A DNA stretch of 64,000 nt, taken from Rebecca billardiae RCC1528 (Eukaryota > Haptophyta). This document shows positions 7,500 through 17,576 of this stretch, piece after piece (within the stretch, counting starts at the first letter, position 1; the number at the start of each line of letters is the position of its first letter). A program made the position numbers and the translations under genes. The notes beneath the pieces were generated by a model. The model saw only the letters and a list, made by a program, of their open reading frames with translations. It did no database searches and was not told where the DNA came from. Location of the stretch: the NCBI GenBank assembly GCA_965240325.2, contig OZ251235.1, positions 1,178,001 to 1,242,000 of the forward strand, read 5' to 3'.

Positions 7500-10105
7500 G
7501 GCGGCGCAGCGCCAACGCGCCCCCGCCCCGCGCCCACGCGCCGCACTGGCGCCCTGCGCCGTGCGCGCGCCTCCGCCGGCGCATCGCCGACGTCCGGCCC
7601 CACCTGGCGCCGTACGATCTCGGCGCGCAGCGTGGAATCGCGCGGCAGCTGCACGACGCCGCCTCCCAGCGCCGTAAAGTCCGCAGTGTTGCCGCGCTGC
7701 GAGTAGTGGAACTCGATGCCTGCGTCCGCGCAGTGCTCGACCGACAGCAGCGGCGCCGTGACGCGCCGCGACGCCCACGCCTCGATCTCGAGCGTGAGGA
7801 CCTTGTCGCTGTCATCGTCCGCCGCAAGCTTGACCACCAGGGTCCCGCGGTGAGTGACCCGCTCCCGCGCACCGTTCCCCCACTCGATCTGACATGCGCC
7901 GTCCACCGGGGTAAGATTCGTCAAATCCTCGGCCATGGCGATGTTCTTCCGTGCGCCAGTGTCAAACACCAACGCCCGCGTGTTGTCCTCCGGCGGCGCC
8001 ACGCGTGCCTCGGCCGCCCGCGCCGCGACGATCTCGATGTCCTCGTCGCGCTGCGCTCTGCCGCCGATAGCCGCGCCAATAGGCGCCAAGCCGAGTCCGG
8101 CGCCGGCGCCGCCGCCGTCTCCGGCGTCAGCGTCACCGTCGCCACCAACGGCGCCGTCTGGCTCGTCCCCCTGCTCGGGAGCGAACGCGACCTGCGTGCG
8201 GACCGTGCCGCCGCCGTTGCCATTACCGACCACGGCGCGGGTGCTGCCCCCGCCACCGCCGCCGCCACCGCCACCGCCGCTCCGATGTGAGCCACGGCTG
8301 CGATCCGACCGCGTCGACGCCGCGTCATCGCCAGCGTTCGAGTCGCGATCAGCCTGCGTCACCTGCGGGCAGTAACGCTTGATATGCCCCACGGCGCCGC
8401 ACTTGTAGCAGCGCGGCCCGTGCGCGTCGTCGGAGTCGTCCTGGCCTCCGCGGCCGGCGCCGCGGCCAGTGCCGCCGCCGCCACAGCCACGACCTCCGCC
8501 GCCGCCACCACGGCCAGCCGGCGACGTCGTGTCGCCGCCGCCGCCACCCGCCGACGCCGCCGCCGCCTGCGCCAGGCGGAGCCCGTCGATTGGGTGCGCG
8601 CGGGTAGCGCCGCCGCCTCCTGGCGTGCGGCCACCCGCCCCTGGGCGCCCAGGGCCGCCGCGGTCAACCCGCTTGCCCTTGGAGAAGTCCCAGTCCTCGA
8701 ACTTGCCGTTGAGCTCGTGCACGAGCTCCTGCACGTCGAAGTTCGTCACGGTCCTGTAGTCCTTCGACTCGTACCGCGTCCGCATCTCGATGCCCGCGCC
8801 CACCGGCGGAATGAACTCGATGAGCCGCGCAAGCATCTCCGCCGCTGGCGCTGCGTCACTCAGCTCCTGCAGCAGCACGTGGTTGTGCTGTAGCACCTGG
8901 AAGAGCTCGAGTGCGCCGACGCCGTCCTTGCCGCAGTCCGGCAGGACCGTCCGATGCCAGCGTGCCCGCACCGACATGTACTTCCGCATGTCGTCGGGCT
9001 TGCGCATGCGCAGGATCGCCTTCCACAGGTACAGGAACTCGCGCCCCGGCGTAAGTGCGCCCAGGCGCGCGCGCTCCTCCTGCACCTCCGGCTGCGTCTC
9101 CATGAGGCGGTTGATGTGCTGCCACGCAGCCTCCGTCACCCACGACCGCAGCTCGGTGCGTAAGAAAGCCGTCCCTTTCTCGTACTGCGCCCCGGCGTAC
9201 TTGGCGGGGTCCGCCTCGTCGCCGTCCGGCGCTGCCTCCAACACGCTCTGTCGGAGCTTGATGTCCAGCATGGCGTGCTCGCTCGCCTGCCGCTCATACA
9301 TCTGTTCCTCGGTCTCGCGCTCGCGGCGGTAGAGCTCGCGCGCGCGCGGATCGAGCGTCACGGCAGCGCCGCCCGCGGGCGCCGCGCCACCGATCCCGCC
9401 GGCGCCGCCCGTAGGCACCGCGCCGACGCCGGCGCCGCCCACAGGCGTCGCGCCGTCAGTCCCAGCCGGCGCACCTGCCGCGCCGCCTGTGCCCACACCC
9501 GGACCGGGTGTACCGGCCGCCGGACCCGGAAAAATTCCGGATCCGCCGCCCGCCGCCGGACCTGAACCCGGTCCGGTCGCCGTCGGGCCGCCCGGAGTGG
9601 CTAAACCACTCCCCGCGCCCGCCGAGGCAGCCTGCGCGTAGCTTGGCGCCTGCCTCGCCCCCGCCGCCGCCGCCGCGCGTTCCGCCGCGGCCCGGCGCTC
9701 GGCGTGCTCGCGGCGCTCGTGCTCGTGGCGATGATCGAGCAGCCGCTGCTGCAGCGCGTAGTTCTCACGCGCCAGGTCCATCCGCTCGGCACTGACCTTG
9801 ATCATCTTCGCCGCGGATGGGTTGAATGTCTCCCACGTCGAGTTGTACTCCTCGAGCGTGTTGATGCGGTGCTCCGCGTTCGGGCCGTGCGTCACGATGA
9901 TGCCGTTCAGTGCGGACATCGTAGCACCTTGCCCCGCCGGAAGCGCCGCCAGCCTGCTCGCCGATTGCGCGAGCCAGCGCTGCTGATTGCCCTTGTCGTT
10001 GAGCATCCCCACGTCGACCGAGCCGTGCATCCGGCCGCTCGTGCCCATCGGCGCGATCGATGAGAAAGCGCCGCGCGTACGATCCCTCCCGATCGCTGCA
10101 TGCAT
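7487..10105 (-). CDS. copia Gag-protease
   Basis: 872 aa. Gag packages the RNA and the aspartic protease cuts the polyprotein. The N-terminal half is Ala/Gly/Pro-rich with a charged helical segment. The middle resembles a copia capsid (KDYRTVTNFDVQELVHELNG). A CCHC zinc knuckle CYKCGAVGHIKRYC lies near residue 565. The protease motif FDTGA (DTGA instead of the common DSGA) is near residue 713. The first ATG overlaps the last base of the 5' LTR, so a downstream Met is also possible. The stop TAA (7487-7489) lies one codon after a -1 slippery heptamer. Protease is thus in the gag frame, and the shift lies between protease and integrase. Confidence 0.9.
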   Translation of the reverse strand: MHAAIGRDRTRGAFSSIAPMGTSGRMHGSVDVGMLNDKGNQQRWLAQSASRLAALPAGQGATMSALNGIIVTHGPNAEHRINTLEEYNSTWETFNPSAAKMIKVSAERMDLARENYALQQRLLDHRHEHERREHAERRAAAERAAAAAGARQAPSYAQAASAGAGSGLATPGGPTATGPGSGPAAGGGSGIFPGPAAGTPGPGVGTGGAAGAPAGTDGATPVGGAGVGAVPTGGAGGIGGAAPAGGAAVTLDPRARELYRRERETEEQMYERQASEHAMLDIKLRQSVLEAAPDGDEADPAKYAGAQYEKGTAFLRTELRSWVTEAAWQHINRLMETQPEVQEERARLGALTPGREFLYLWKAILRMRKPDDMRKYMSVRARWHRTVLPDCGKDGVGALELFQVLQHNHVLLQELSDAAPAAEMLARLIEFIPPVGAGIEMRTRYESKDYRTVTNFDVQELVHELNGKFEDWDFSKGKRVDRGGPGRPGAGGRTPGGGGATRAHPIDGLRLAQAAAASAGGGGGDTTSPAGRGGGGGGRGCGGGGTGRGAGRGGQDDSDDAHGPRCYKCGAVGHIKRYCPQVTQADRDSNAGDDAASTRSDRSRGSHRSGGGGGGGGGGGSTRAVVGNGNGGGTVRTQVAFAPEQGDEPDGAVGGDGDADAGDGGGAGAGLGLAPIGAAIGGRAQRDEDIEIVAARAAEARVAPPEDNTRALVFDTGARKNIAMAEDLTNLTPVDGACQIEWGNGARERVTHRGTLVVKLAADDDSDKVLTLEIEAWASRRVTAPLLSVEHCADAGIEFHYSQRGNTADFTALGGGVVQLPRDSTLRAEIVRRQVGPDVGDAPAEARARRRAPVRRVGAGRGRVGAAPPPNA

Positions 10106-10798
10106 ATTGGGTAAACGCGAGCTCCGAGCGTCTCGAGCCCTGCTAAAAGCTCACCTGCACGTCCTCGGGCGCGTCGTCGGTGACGCCCACGAAGGCAATC
10201 TCGACCCTCGCTCCTCTGACGAGCGAAGCTAACCTCCCGCCGAGCTCTTTTCGGGTCCGGCGGGGTGACCCGGCGTTTGCTGGCCCGGCTCGGGGAATCT
10301 CAATGATTCCGAGCCGCACGCCCCGTGCGTCAACCAATCACAGGTGTTCCCGACGCACCGCCGTAACTGCTGGTCGCACACGGTTTCTGGATCCGTGTAC
10401 CCGTTGAATCCGGACGTCCTCGTCCGTGATGAATTTCTGGATGAAACGGTCGTGTTTGCGTTCTCGAGAACTCCAACACGCTTCCACGATGGCGGCCGGG
10501 CCATGCCCGTGCGACGTCACCGTGCCGCGCTGCGCCGGGCCGTACCGCCCGCGCACGCGCCGCGTCCGTGTCGCTCCGCGTCCGCGCTGCCGCGTCCGCG
10601 CTCCGCGTCCACGTCGATCCGCGCCAGCGCTGCTGCGCTCGCGCTCCTGCCGCCGCGCGCGCCGCGCGCGCGCGCCGCCAGAGCCAGCCACTGCTCCGTA
10701 GCTGATGCCGCCGGCCCGCCTGGTGCGGCGCCGGCCCTGACGTCCCAGCGGCGACGCCATCTGCTGAGATGCGCGCCCCAGGCTGCGTCAGCTCAACA
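10105..10798 (-). repeat. 5' LTR
   Basis: 694-bp upstream LTR in element orientation, intact. It should carry the promoter and polyadenylation signals of the element. Both ends match the other LTR, and the flank after 10798 is the TAATA duplication. Confidence 0.95.
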
Positions 10799-11301
10799 TA
10801 ATAACTCCTATACTACTTCTACTCACTAACTTACTACCGACTACGGAGCCTCAACGATGCTGATATCCCGGTTCTGTGCCGCTGTGACCAATCGTTCGGC
10901 CGCCGTTGGCGTCCGCCGGGCCCGCCGACAAATGAGTAATCACTCTCGACGTAGTAGTAGACTCAATCAACAGCCCGGCGCAGCGCCCTCTGGCCGCACA
11001 GGCTTCGCGATCCTCAACACGGCGGAGGCTGCGCCTGCGAAGCCGCCGCACGCGTCTCACAGCCGGTGACGACTGACGTAGCCATATGCGCGCGCGGTAT
11101 ACCGTACAGTATAGGCTGCCGCCGCCCGCTGGCGCCGGCGGCTCACCGCTCAGGCGCGATTGGCAGGCAGCGTAGTCATGTCGTATATCGATTAATACTC
11201 TGTACTCATCAGCGCCGGCCGCTGACGTCGGCATGTTATAATCATCGCACATATATATATGAAAACGCTTGCCCGTTGCATACTGTGTCACGACCACGTC
11301 G

Positions 11302-11417
<116 letters not shown>

Positions 11418-11706
11418 CATATATATATATATAGAGAGAGAGATATGTCGAATACGATTAATGTCCCGTGCGCCGCGCAGCTCGGGAATTAATAATCGCA
11501 GGATGGCAGGAAAGTATTACTATTAGCAGCGCGCTACTGTTTATTATTTACTATTTATTAGGCAGTCGTCAGCGAATGTAGTTATTATAGATGAATTACG
11601 AAAAATCAATTAAGGCCCGCCATATCGTCAATAATAAGCCCGAAGCACTTGCCAAGCGGTTCTGAGCAGAGTCCAAGTCGCGACTAAGCGCGCGCCACCG
11701 AGGGCA

Positions 11707-11834
11707 CCGTGGGTGACTGGGTGAGTGTCAGCTGACAACCTCCGCTGAGACTCGTTAATGCAGACTTGGGCCGTGGGTGACTGGGTGAGTGTCAGCTGAC
11801 AACCTCCGCTGAGACTCGTTAATGCAGACTTGGG
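11707..11834 (+). repeat. perfect 64-bp tandem duplication
   Basis: 11707-11770 is repeated exactly at 11771-11834. It lies 36 bp beyond the stop codon of the Tim44-like gene, so it may lie in that gene's 3' UTR. Confidence 0.95.
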
Positions 11835-11870
11835 CAACAGCCAGGCAATCGATGGGTGGGCGCGAGCCGC

Positions 11871-12752
11871 TCAATAGATGGACACGAGCTTCCACTGCAG
11901 ATCGGGCGCACCAACGCACCCCTCGAAGCGCCACACGGACGTGACGGTGCGCGGCTGCGCGAAGAGGTCAATCGGGTTGCCGTTGGCCTCGTCGATGAGC
12001 TCGAACGACTCCTCCGCGACGAAACGCACGTCGACGGCGGCCCAGATCTCCTTGCCTTGCTGGAGCTGCGAGAGCAGCGACTCCCGCGGCGCGTCGGCGC
12101 TGCCGCCCTCGCCCTCCTCCGCGTTGGCGGAGGGGAACACGATGCGGTGCAGCACCGCCGTCTGCACGTTGACCGCGTCCTCAAAGCCGCCCTCGGGCGC
12201 TCGAAGCGCGACGGCCTTCGAGCTGTAGTCGTACATGGCCTCCTGCATCGCGGAGAGGCAGTCCGCCGAGACGAGCGGCGTCAGCGCGGCCCATTGCCGC
12301 TCGTACATCAGCCGTGACACCGCCACGTACGCGCCCTTGCTCCCCTGGAGGAACGACTCCACGTCGAGCGGCACCCACAGCAGCGTCGCGCTCAGCTCCA
12401 TCTGGCGGAAGATGTTGAGCTCGCGGTCGCACAGACCGCGCGACCAGAGCTCGCTGACGGAGCTGACGGTGTGCACGGTGGACGGCGGCGGTGGCGGCGA
12501 CGACGACGGCTCGCCACCGCCGCCGCTGCTCGATGAGCCGCCGCCAGAGGCCGATGGTGTGCACATGGCGCGCGCGAGCGTGCGCCACACCGGAACTGAG
12601 CTAGCACTGGCGAGTGGGCCGACTGCAGGGGTTGCACGCGCAAGATGCAGCCAGCGCGACGTGTCGCCACCGCGTGCCGCGAGATGGCGGCGCAATGCTG
12701 GGATCGCATGGCCGGATACACGCGCCCAGGCTGATGTTCGGCGAGCCGACAT
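11871..12752 (-). CDS. Tim44-like domain protein, mitochondrial
   Basis: 293 aa, single exon, ATG at 12752. The Arg/Ala-rich N-terminus (about 60 residues, no acids early on) looks like a mitochondrial presequence, followed by a Ser/Gly/Pro linker. Residues about 110-293 match the Tim44-like fold shared by Tim44, Mba1 and ribosomal protein mL45: SKGAYVAVSRLMYERQW, then a beta-rich part, ending VWRFEG....DLQWKLVSIY, where the W.FE...W.L pattern is typical. Proteins of this fold dock at the inner membrane to the import motor or mitoribosome. I cannot tell which of the three it is; the short length without the Tim44 N-terminal coiled region favours an Mba1/mL45-type protein. It diverges from the VTT gene. 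Confidence 0.75.
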   Translation of the reverse strand: MSARRTSAWARVSGHAIPALRRHLAARGGDTSRWLHLARATPAVGPLASASSVPVWRTLARAMCTPSASGGGSSSSGGGGEPSSSPPPPPSTVHTVSSVSELWSRGLCDRELNIFRQMELSATLLWVPLDVESFLQGSKGAYVAVSRLMYERQWAALTPLVSADCLSAMQEAMYDYSSKAVALRAPEGGFEDAVNVQTAVLHRIVFPSANAEEGEGGSADAPRESLLSQLQQGKEIWAAVDVRFVAEESFELIDEANGNPIDLFAQPRTVTSVWRFEGCVGAPDLQWKLVSIY

Positions 12753-12948
12753 GCTGGCCGGCGACTATTCGCTGACGAAGCATCGAGTTGAGGAATCTGC
12801 AATTACAACCGGAAAGATCCCGTCCAAGTTACCCGGCGAAGCAGCGGACGCGCACCAGGGCTGCAGCGCGTGGCCGTGGGTTTCGGGCGTGCTCGAGACA
12901 CCGATCCGACGATCCGGTCATCACAACCCAGGCGAGTGCACGGCCGTC
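12753..12948. promoter_or_regulatory. bidirectional promoter region (Tim44-like / VTT)
   Basis: 196 bp between two divergent start codons. It must hold both transcription starts unless 5' UTRs overlap. No obvious TATA box. Confidence 0.5.
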
Positions 12949-14128
12949 ATGGGGAGCATCCTCAAGCTGGCCGCAGCTCTGCTGCTTGCGTCCGCGGCGT
13001 GTGGCGGGGCGGGGGTCAGGCCGGCGGGCTGGGCCCGCCCCGCGGCGATCAGTCGGTCGGCACAGTGCCCGCGCAGCCGCGTGCTCGCCAGGAACCTGCA
13101 CCCGGCGCAGGAAGAGCGCGAGCGCACGGAGACCCCGGACTGGGGATTCCCGCCGCTCCCGCGCATCGACGCGATGAACGGAGCGCGCGACGAGGGCTCG
13201 GCGTCGAGTCCAAAGCAGAAAGAGTCGGGTGATGGGGGCGGCGCGGTCGCCCTTGGAGCGCTCGCCTCCTCCGCCCTCATCTCGGAGGCCATCCAGGTCG
13301 TCGGCACGGGCGGTCTCGTGTATCTTGCCAAGGAGTTCACGCATGCAGACGACCTCACGACGGCGGTCTCGGTGCTGTCGGACTACTTCCAATCCCTCGG
13401 CTGGGAGGGGTACCTGCTGTACGCCGCGATTCAGATCTTCCTGCAGGTCATCCCCGTCGCCTCCGCCTTCGTGCTCACCGTCTCGGCGGGCGTTGTGTTT
13501 GGCAGCGTCGGCAAGGCGACCGCGCTGGTCGCGGCCGCCTCCACCACGTCCGCGGCGATCGCGTTCGCGATCGCGCGCTTCGCGCTGCGCGACAAGATCC
13601 TCGAGGTGGCGGGCGACAACAAGGCGGTCGCGACGATCGACAAGGCCCTGGACAAGGCCGACCTGGCCACCTCGATGCTCGTGATCATCCTGTTGAGATC
13701 TTCGCCCCTCCTCCCCTTCCCCTGGGCATCGTATCTCTTCGGTGCGCGCCGCGCCGCGCTGAGCGCGCGCGCGTGCAGCGCCGGGCCGCGTCGACGCCCG
13801 GGGCGCCGCTCGGGTTGGGCCCTGCGCGTGCGCTCACGGAGTGCCTCCCCGTGCGCCGCGCACGCGCACGCGCCCCCCTCCCCGCCGGGCCACAGGCCTC
13901 TCGACGGTGCCCTTCTCCGCGTACATCGTGGGCACGCTCGCGGGCACGCTGCCCGCCATCTTTGCGTACGTGAACGCCGGCCAGCTCAGCTCCGAGATTC
14001 TGCTGTCCGGGACGCCGCCGTCGTGGCTGGTGCAGTTCGGGCTGGCGGCGACGCTCGGCGCGGTGGTGCTCATCGGCAACCTCGCGAGCGACGCGCTCAA
14101 GGACCTCGACGTCGATTTGGAGGACTGA
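12949..14128 (+). CDS. VTT/TVP38-DedA family membrane protein
   Basis: Two exons, 12949-13741 and 13896-14128; 154-nt intron GTGCGC...CACAG, phase 1; 341 aa. The N-terminus has a hydrophobic signal (LKLAAALLLASAACGG) followed by a basic Ser/Arg stretch, so secretory or plastid-directed entry is possible. The conserved VTT (SNARE-associated) core is clear: YAAIQIFLQVIPVASAFVLT, the GVVFGSVGKA and AFAIARFALRD segments, then LLRSSPLLPFPWASYLFG joined across the intron to LSTVPFSAYIVGTLAGTLP. Family members (TMEM41B, VMP1, Tvp38, DedA) act in lipid scrambling or transport at internal membranes or plastids. The exact substrate is unknown here. Confidence 0.85.
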
Positions 14129-14298
14129 GCGGACATCATGTGTAGTGGTGATGTGCATCACCGGCTAAGTGCACCGTGCTCTCTGAAACTTTGAGTCTGA
14201 AACTGACAACTCATGTATACGCTCATCAAATAATATAATAAGCAGTCTGTATTTGAAGCTATCCGATGCTGCTGCTCGCGTCAGAGACAGCGTCGTGG

Positions 14299-14299
<1 letters not shown>

Positions 14300-14379
<80 letters not shown>
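14300..14379. repeat. (TA)n microsatellite
   Basis: About 80 bp of TA repeats; shorter TA tracts follow near 14438-14458 and 14491-14516. Confidence 0.95.
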
Positions 14380-14380
<1 letters not shown>

Positions 14381-14383
14381 CTC

Positions 14384-14428
14384 AGTCTATACATGAGTAT
14401 AGACTATTAGTTTCAGACTGAAACTAAT
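14384..14428. repeat. two adjacent perfect hairpins
   Basis: 14384-14405: AGTCTATAC / 4-nt loop / GTATAGACT. 14406-14428: ATTAGTTTCAG / 1 nt / CTGAAACTAAT. Both arms are perfect. The second is close to a true palindrome. They lie between converging genes. Confidence 0.9.
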
Positions 14429-14712
14429 AATATATATACATATATATATATATATATAGCTCAGTCTCGGCAGATGCTTAATGCGCTGAATAATATATAT
14501 ATATATATATATATATAATTATTAGCAGCGCGCGTCGTATCATAGTTGCCGCCGCTATTATTCATCTGTTGATGCTGATGACTACGATTTATCAGCATCA
14601 GCAGGCTACCGCCCCTCGCTCGCATTCCGCGCAGCGCCATTCCCATTGGCGTGATCCGCGTCATGGACATGAGTGCATGGTCGATGGTCCGACTCGATGG
14701 CGACCGGGTCGT

Positions 14713-17371
14713 TCACTTGCTCGCCAGCAGCTTGACGGCGCTCGGCGTGAAGAAGTTGTCAGCGACCGTGATCTCGCCCGCCTTGATCTTGTCGTGCAGA
14801 TCGCGCACGCTCTCCTCGACCGTGTTGCGGTACACGAAGCGGTGGACCGTCACCTGCTTGTTCTGCCCGAGCCGGTGGATGCGGCCGGCCGCCTGCACCT
14901 CCGCAGACGGGTCGAGGCACGGCTCCATCAGGTACACGGCGTCCGCGGCGGTGAGCGTGATGCCGACCGCGCCGGACTTGAGCGTGATCACGAAGATCTT
15001 GCACCCGTCGCTGCCGTCGTCGTCGTCCGCCTCCTCCTCGCCCGCGCCCTCGCTCGCCGCCGGCGCGCCCTCGGCGGCGGCGGGCGCGTCCGCCCGGCGC
15101 TCGAGCGCCGACTGGAAGGTGCGGATGGAGGCGGAGCGGTGGCCGGCGTTGGACGAGCCGGTGAAGGCGAGCACGGTGAAGCCGTCGCGCCGCAGCATCG
15201 AGGTGATGAGCGCGTGCGCGACGTTGTGCTGCGTGAAGACGACCGCGTGCATCTTCGGGTCGCGCCGCCGCCGCTCGCGCAGAGCGTCGCGCAGCGCGGC
15301 GAACTTGGTGCACGCCTCCGCGGACCGCGGCTGCGCGCCCGCGTCCGCGCCGAGCGCGCGCGCCACGTGCGCGCACACCTGCAGCCGCGTGCGCAGCGCC
15401 TGCTGCAGCACGAAGCCCTTCGCGCCCGTGCGCTTGAGCTCGGCCAGCCGCCCGTCCTCGCGCGCCGACGCCGCCGCGTACTCTGCGCGCTCGCCGGCCG
15501 ACATGTCGAGCGCATGCGTCTTGAAGCTCTGGTCGGGCAGGGCGAGGGCCGCGCCGCCTGAGATCTGCTGCTCCTTCGTGTGTCGGATCATCAGCCGCTG
15601 CAGCGCGTCGGTGAGCTCGCGGAGGGAGGCGGCGGCCTTGTTGAACTCGAAGCGCGTGCACGCCGACGCGAGCATCAGCCCGCCGCGCCAGTGCCCCACG
15701 AACTCCGCCTGCGCCTCGAGCTCCTTGACGGACGACGTGCACGGCGTGCCAGTCACCGCCCAACGGTAAGTCGAGCGCGTTGCCTGCACGTTCACAAACT
15801 GCTGCGTCTTCACGCCGGGGAGCAGGTGGCTCTGCGAGGGGCGGCGCGGCGCGGAGCGCGCGGCGCGGCGATGAGCGAGCCAGCCGCGCGGCGCACGACC
15901 CGGCGCTCGCCCCCGCCCCCGCGCGAGCGCGCAGCACCTCGTCGTAAATCACGCGGCGGAAGTGTCGCGCGTCCCGGGCAAACGGCTGCCCCGCGCGGCC
16001 GAGCTCGGTCCAGCTCATGGTGCTGCGCGTCGTCAGCACCACGTCGTACTCGCCGGCGGCGAGCGCGGCGATGGCGCGCGGCGTGAACTTGCCCTTGTTG
16101 TCCAGCGTCACCACGCGCAGCTGCGGCGCGTGCTTCGCGAGCTCGTCCGCCCACTGGCCGAGCAGAGAGACAGGCACGAAGATCACAGTCGTGGGCACCT
16201 CGGTCGAGGGCGGCGCGGCGGGCGCGGGCGCGGGCGCGGCGGCGGGCGCGGCGGCGGGCGAGGCGGCGGCGTCCGCGGCGACGAGGCAGGCGCAAACGAG
16301 CGTCTTGCCCATCCCCACCGCGTCGGCCAGCCAGCCGCCAGCACGGAGCGCGTCGACCGGCGCGGCGCCCCCGGCTGCGCCGAGCGGCGCGTGCCTGTAA
16401 CTCGTATGCTGCGGCCGTGGCATGGTGCTGTCTTCGCCCGCCTCCATCGCGCGCATGAACGCGAGCGACTGGCGCTGGTAGTGGCGCAGCGTCGCGGTGA
16501 TGCCCGCGGGCGCGCGCGCCTCCACAGGGTGCACGCGCTGCACCGCCTTGAGCACGGACTCGCACGAGAACTGCGAGAGCCGCTGATCGCGCTGCTCCGC
16601 GGCGCTCGGCGCCGGCGGCGCGGGCGGCTGCGGCGGCGCGGCCGGGCGCGGCGGCTGGTGCGGCGCGCCGTGCGCAACGCCCGGCATGCGGAAGAAGGGC
16701 GGCAGCGGCCTGCCGGACTTGGTGCACTCGCGCAGGACGCGCCAGTTCAGGTCCCGGTGCGTCGCGTTCGAGTGCGGCTGCCAGGACGCGCACGCGGAGG
16801 CCGGCACATCGCAGATGTAGCAGTAGCAGTTGGTGCAGCACACGAGGTTGCGCGCGCTCCCGGACGGGAAGAAGGCGTGCAGCGCGCAGCTGCGGCGCGC
16901 AATGCGGGCGTGAGGTGGCGCGTGGGGCGAGCGTGCTCAGAAAGCGCCGCGCGTGCTCGGCGCCGCGCGCCGCGCCGCCGCCGCGCGTGAGCGCGCGCAC
17001 TTCTCGCGCGCGTGCGGGAAGTCGACGAGTGCGCCGTGCACAGCGACGACCTGGAGCTCATCTGCGCGCGGAGCGTGGACGCGCGATTGTATGACGCGAT
17101 GCACCGTGCGCATCAGCCACAACGCCACGCGCACACGCAAACGTGCGTGAACGCATCGGGCGCGGCGCACGCGCTGAGCACCATCGTTGTTCTCATCGTC
17201 GGGCGTCGGGGCATCCGCGTTCCGATCGCGGAAGGCGTTCGAGGCCGGGGCGTTCGAGGGCGTCGTAGCAGCCAGGACCAGAGCGCTCGAAGTTCCTGCC
17301 GATCCCGCCCCGACGCCCTCCGAGTCCTCCTCGCGCGCCCGCTTGCGTCCCTCCACCTTGACGCGCGACAT
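14713..17371 (-). CDS. SNF2-family helicase-like ATPase
   Basis: Four exons on the minus strand: 17371-17182, 17061-17001, 16889-15938, 15831-14713; 773 aa. Exon junctions restore frame and motifs. N-terminus is basic and acidic (KVEGRKRAREEDSEG, NLS-like). A Cys/His module follows: FPHARENCALHAFF and NLVCCTNCYCYICDVPA, a putative zinc site seen in a plant-like SNF2 subgroup. The Walker A is ADAVGMGKT. The DEAH-box equivalent, YDESH, is split by the 106-nt intron. Helicase motif III is WAVTGTP, and the C-terminal lobe has ITLKSGAVGITLT and QAAGRIHRLGQNK. This ATPase translocates on DNA; subgroup closest to RAD5/RAD16-like enzymes, without a visible RING. Shares a divergent promoter with PARP. 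Confidence 0.88.
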
Positions 17372-17576
17372 CTCGGCTCAGTGCTGAGCCCGTTGGTCAG
17401 CTTGCTTTGCGCGCGGCGCGCCGGTCCGGATTGCCCGCAATGGTTCCGGTGCTTGGAATTCGTCGCAAAACTTCAGAGGTCGGTGGGCCGGGCCGTCGTC
17501 GTTCGTCAGGCGGCTCGGAAGAACTCCCCACGACCTCTCCGGGGACTTGTCCATTCGCCCGCAAGGAGCGCCACGA
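17372..17576. promoter_or_regulatory. bidirectional promoter region (SNF2 / PARP)
   Basis: 205 bp between the divergent start codons of two nuclear DNA-transaction genes, suggesting co-expression. No motif singled out. Confidence 0.5.

Larger units (their letters stand above)
3336..10803 (-). mobile_element. Ty1/copia LTR retrotransposon with target-site duplication
   Basis: Complete element read on the minus strand, order LTR - gag - protease - integrase - RT - RNase H - LTR, which is the copia order. The element spans 3341-10798. TAATA at 3336-3340 is repeated at 10799-10803 as a 5-bp target-site duplication. Sense-strand LTR ends are TGTTGA... and ...CCCAATA. A purine tract GAGGGGGGG (complement of 4147-4155) sits directly before the 3' LTR and is a good polypurine tract. 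Coding is in three frames, each step being -1. LTRs differ at one position (3392 versus 10156), so insertion is recent. No convincing tRNA primer-binding site was found next to the 5' LTR. Confidence 0.95.
14129..14712. other. convergent 3' intergenic region, AT microsatellites and hairpins
   Basis: Between the VTT stop and the SNF2 stop. Contains (TA)n at 14300-14379, two perfect inverted repeats back to back at 14384-14428, and further short AT tracts to 14517. No gene seen. Confidence 0.8.
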
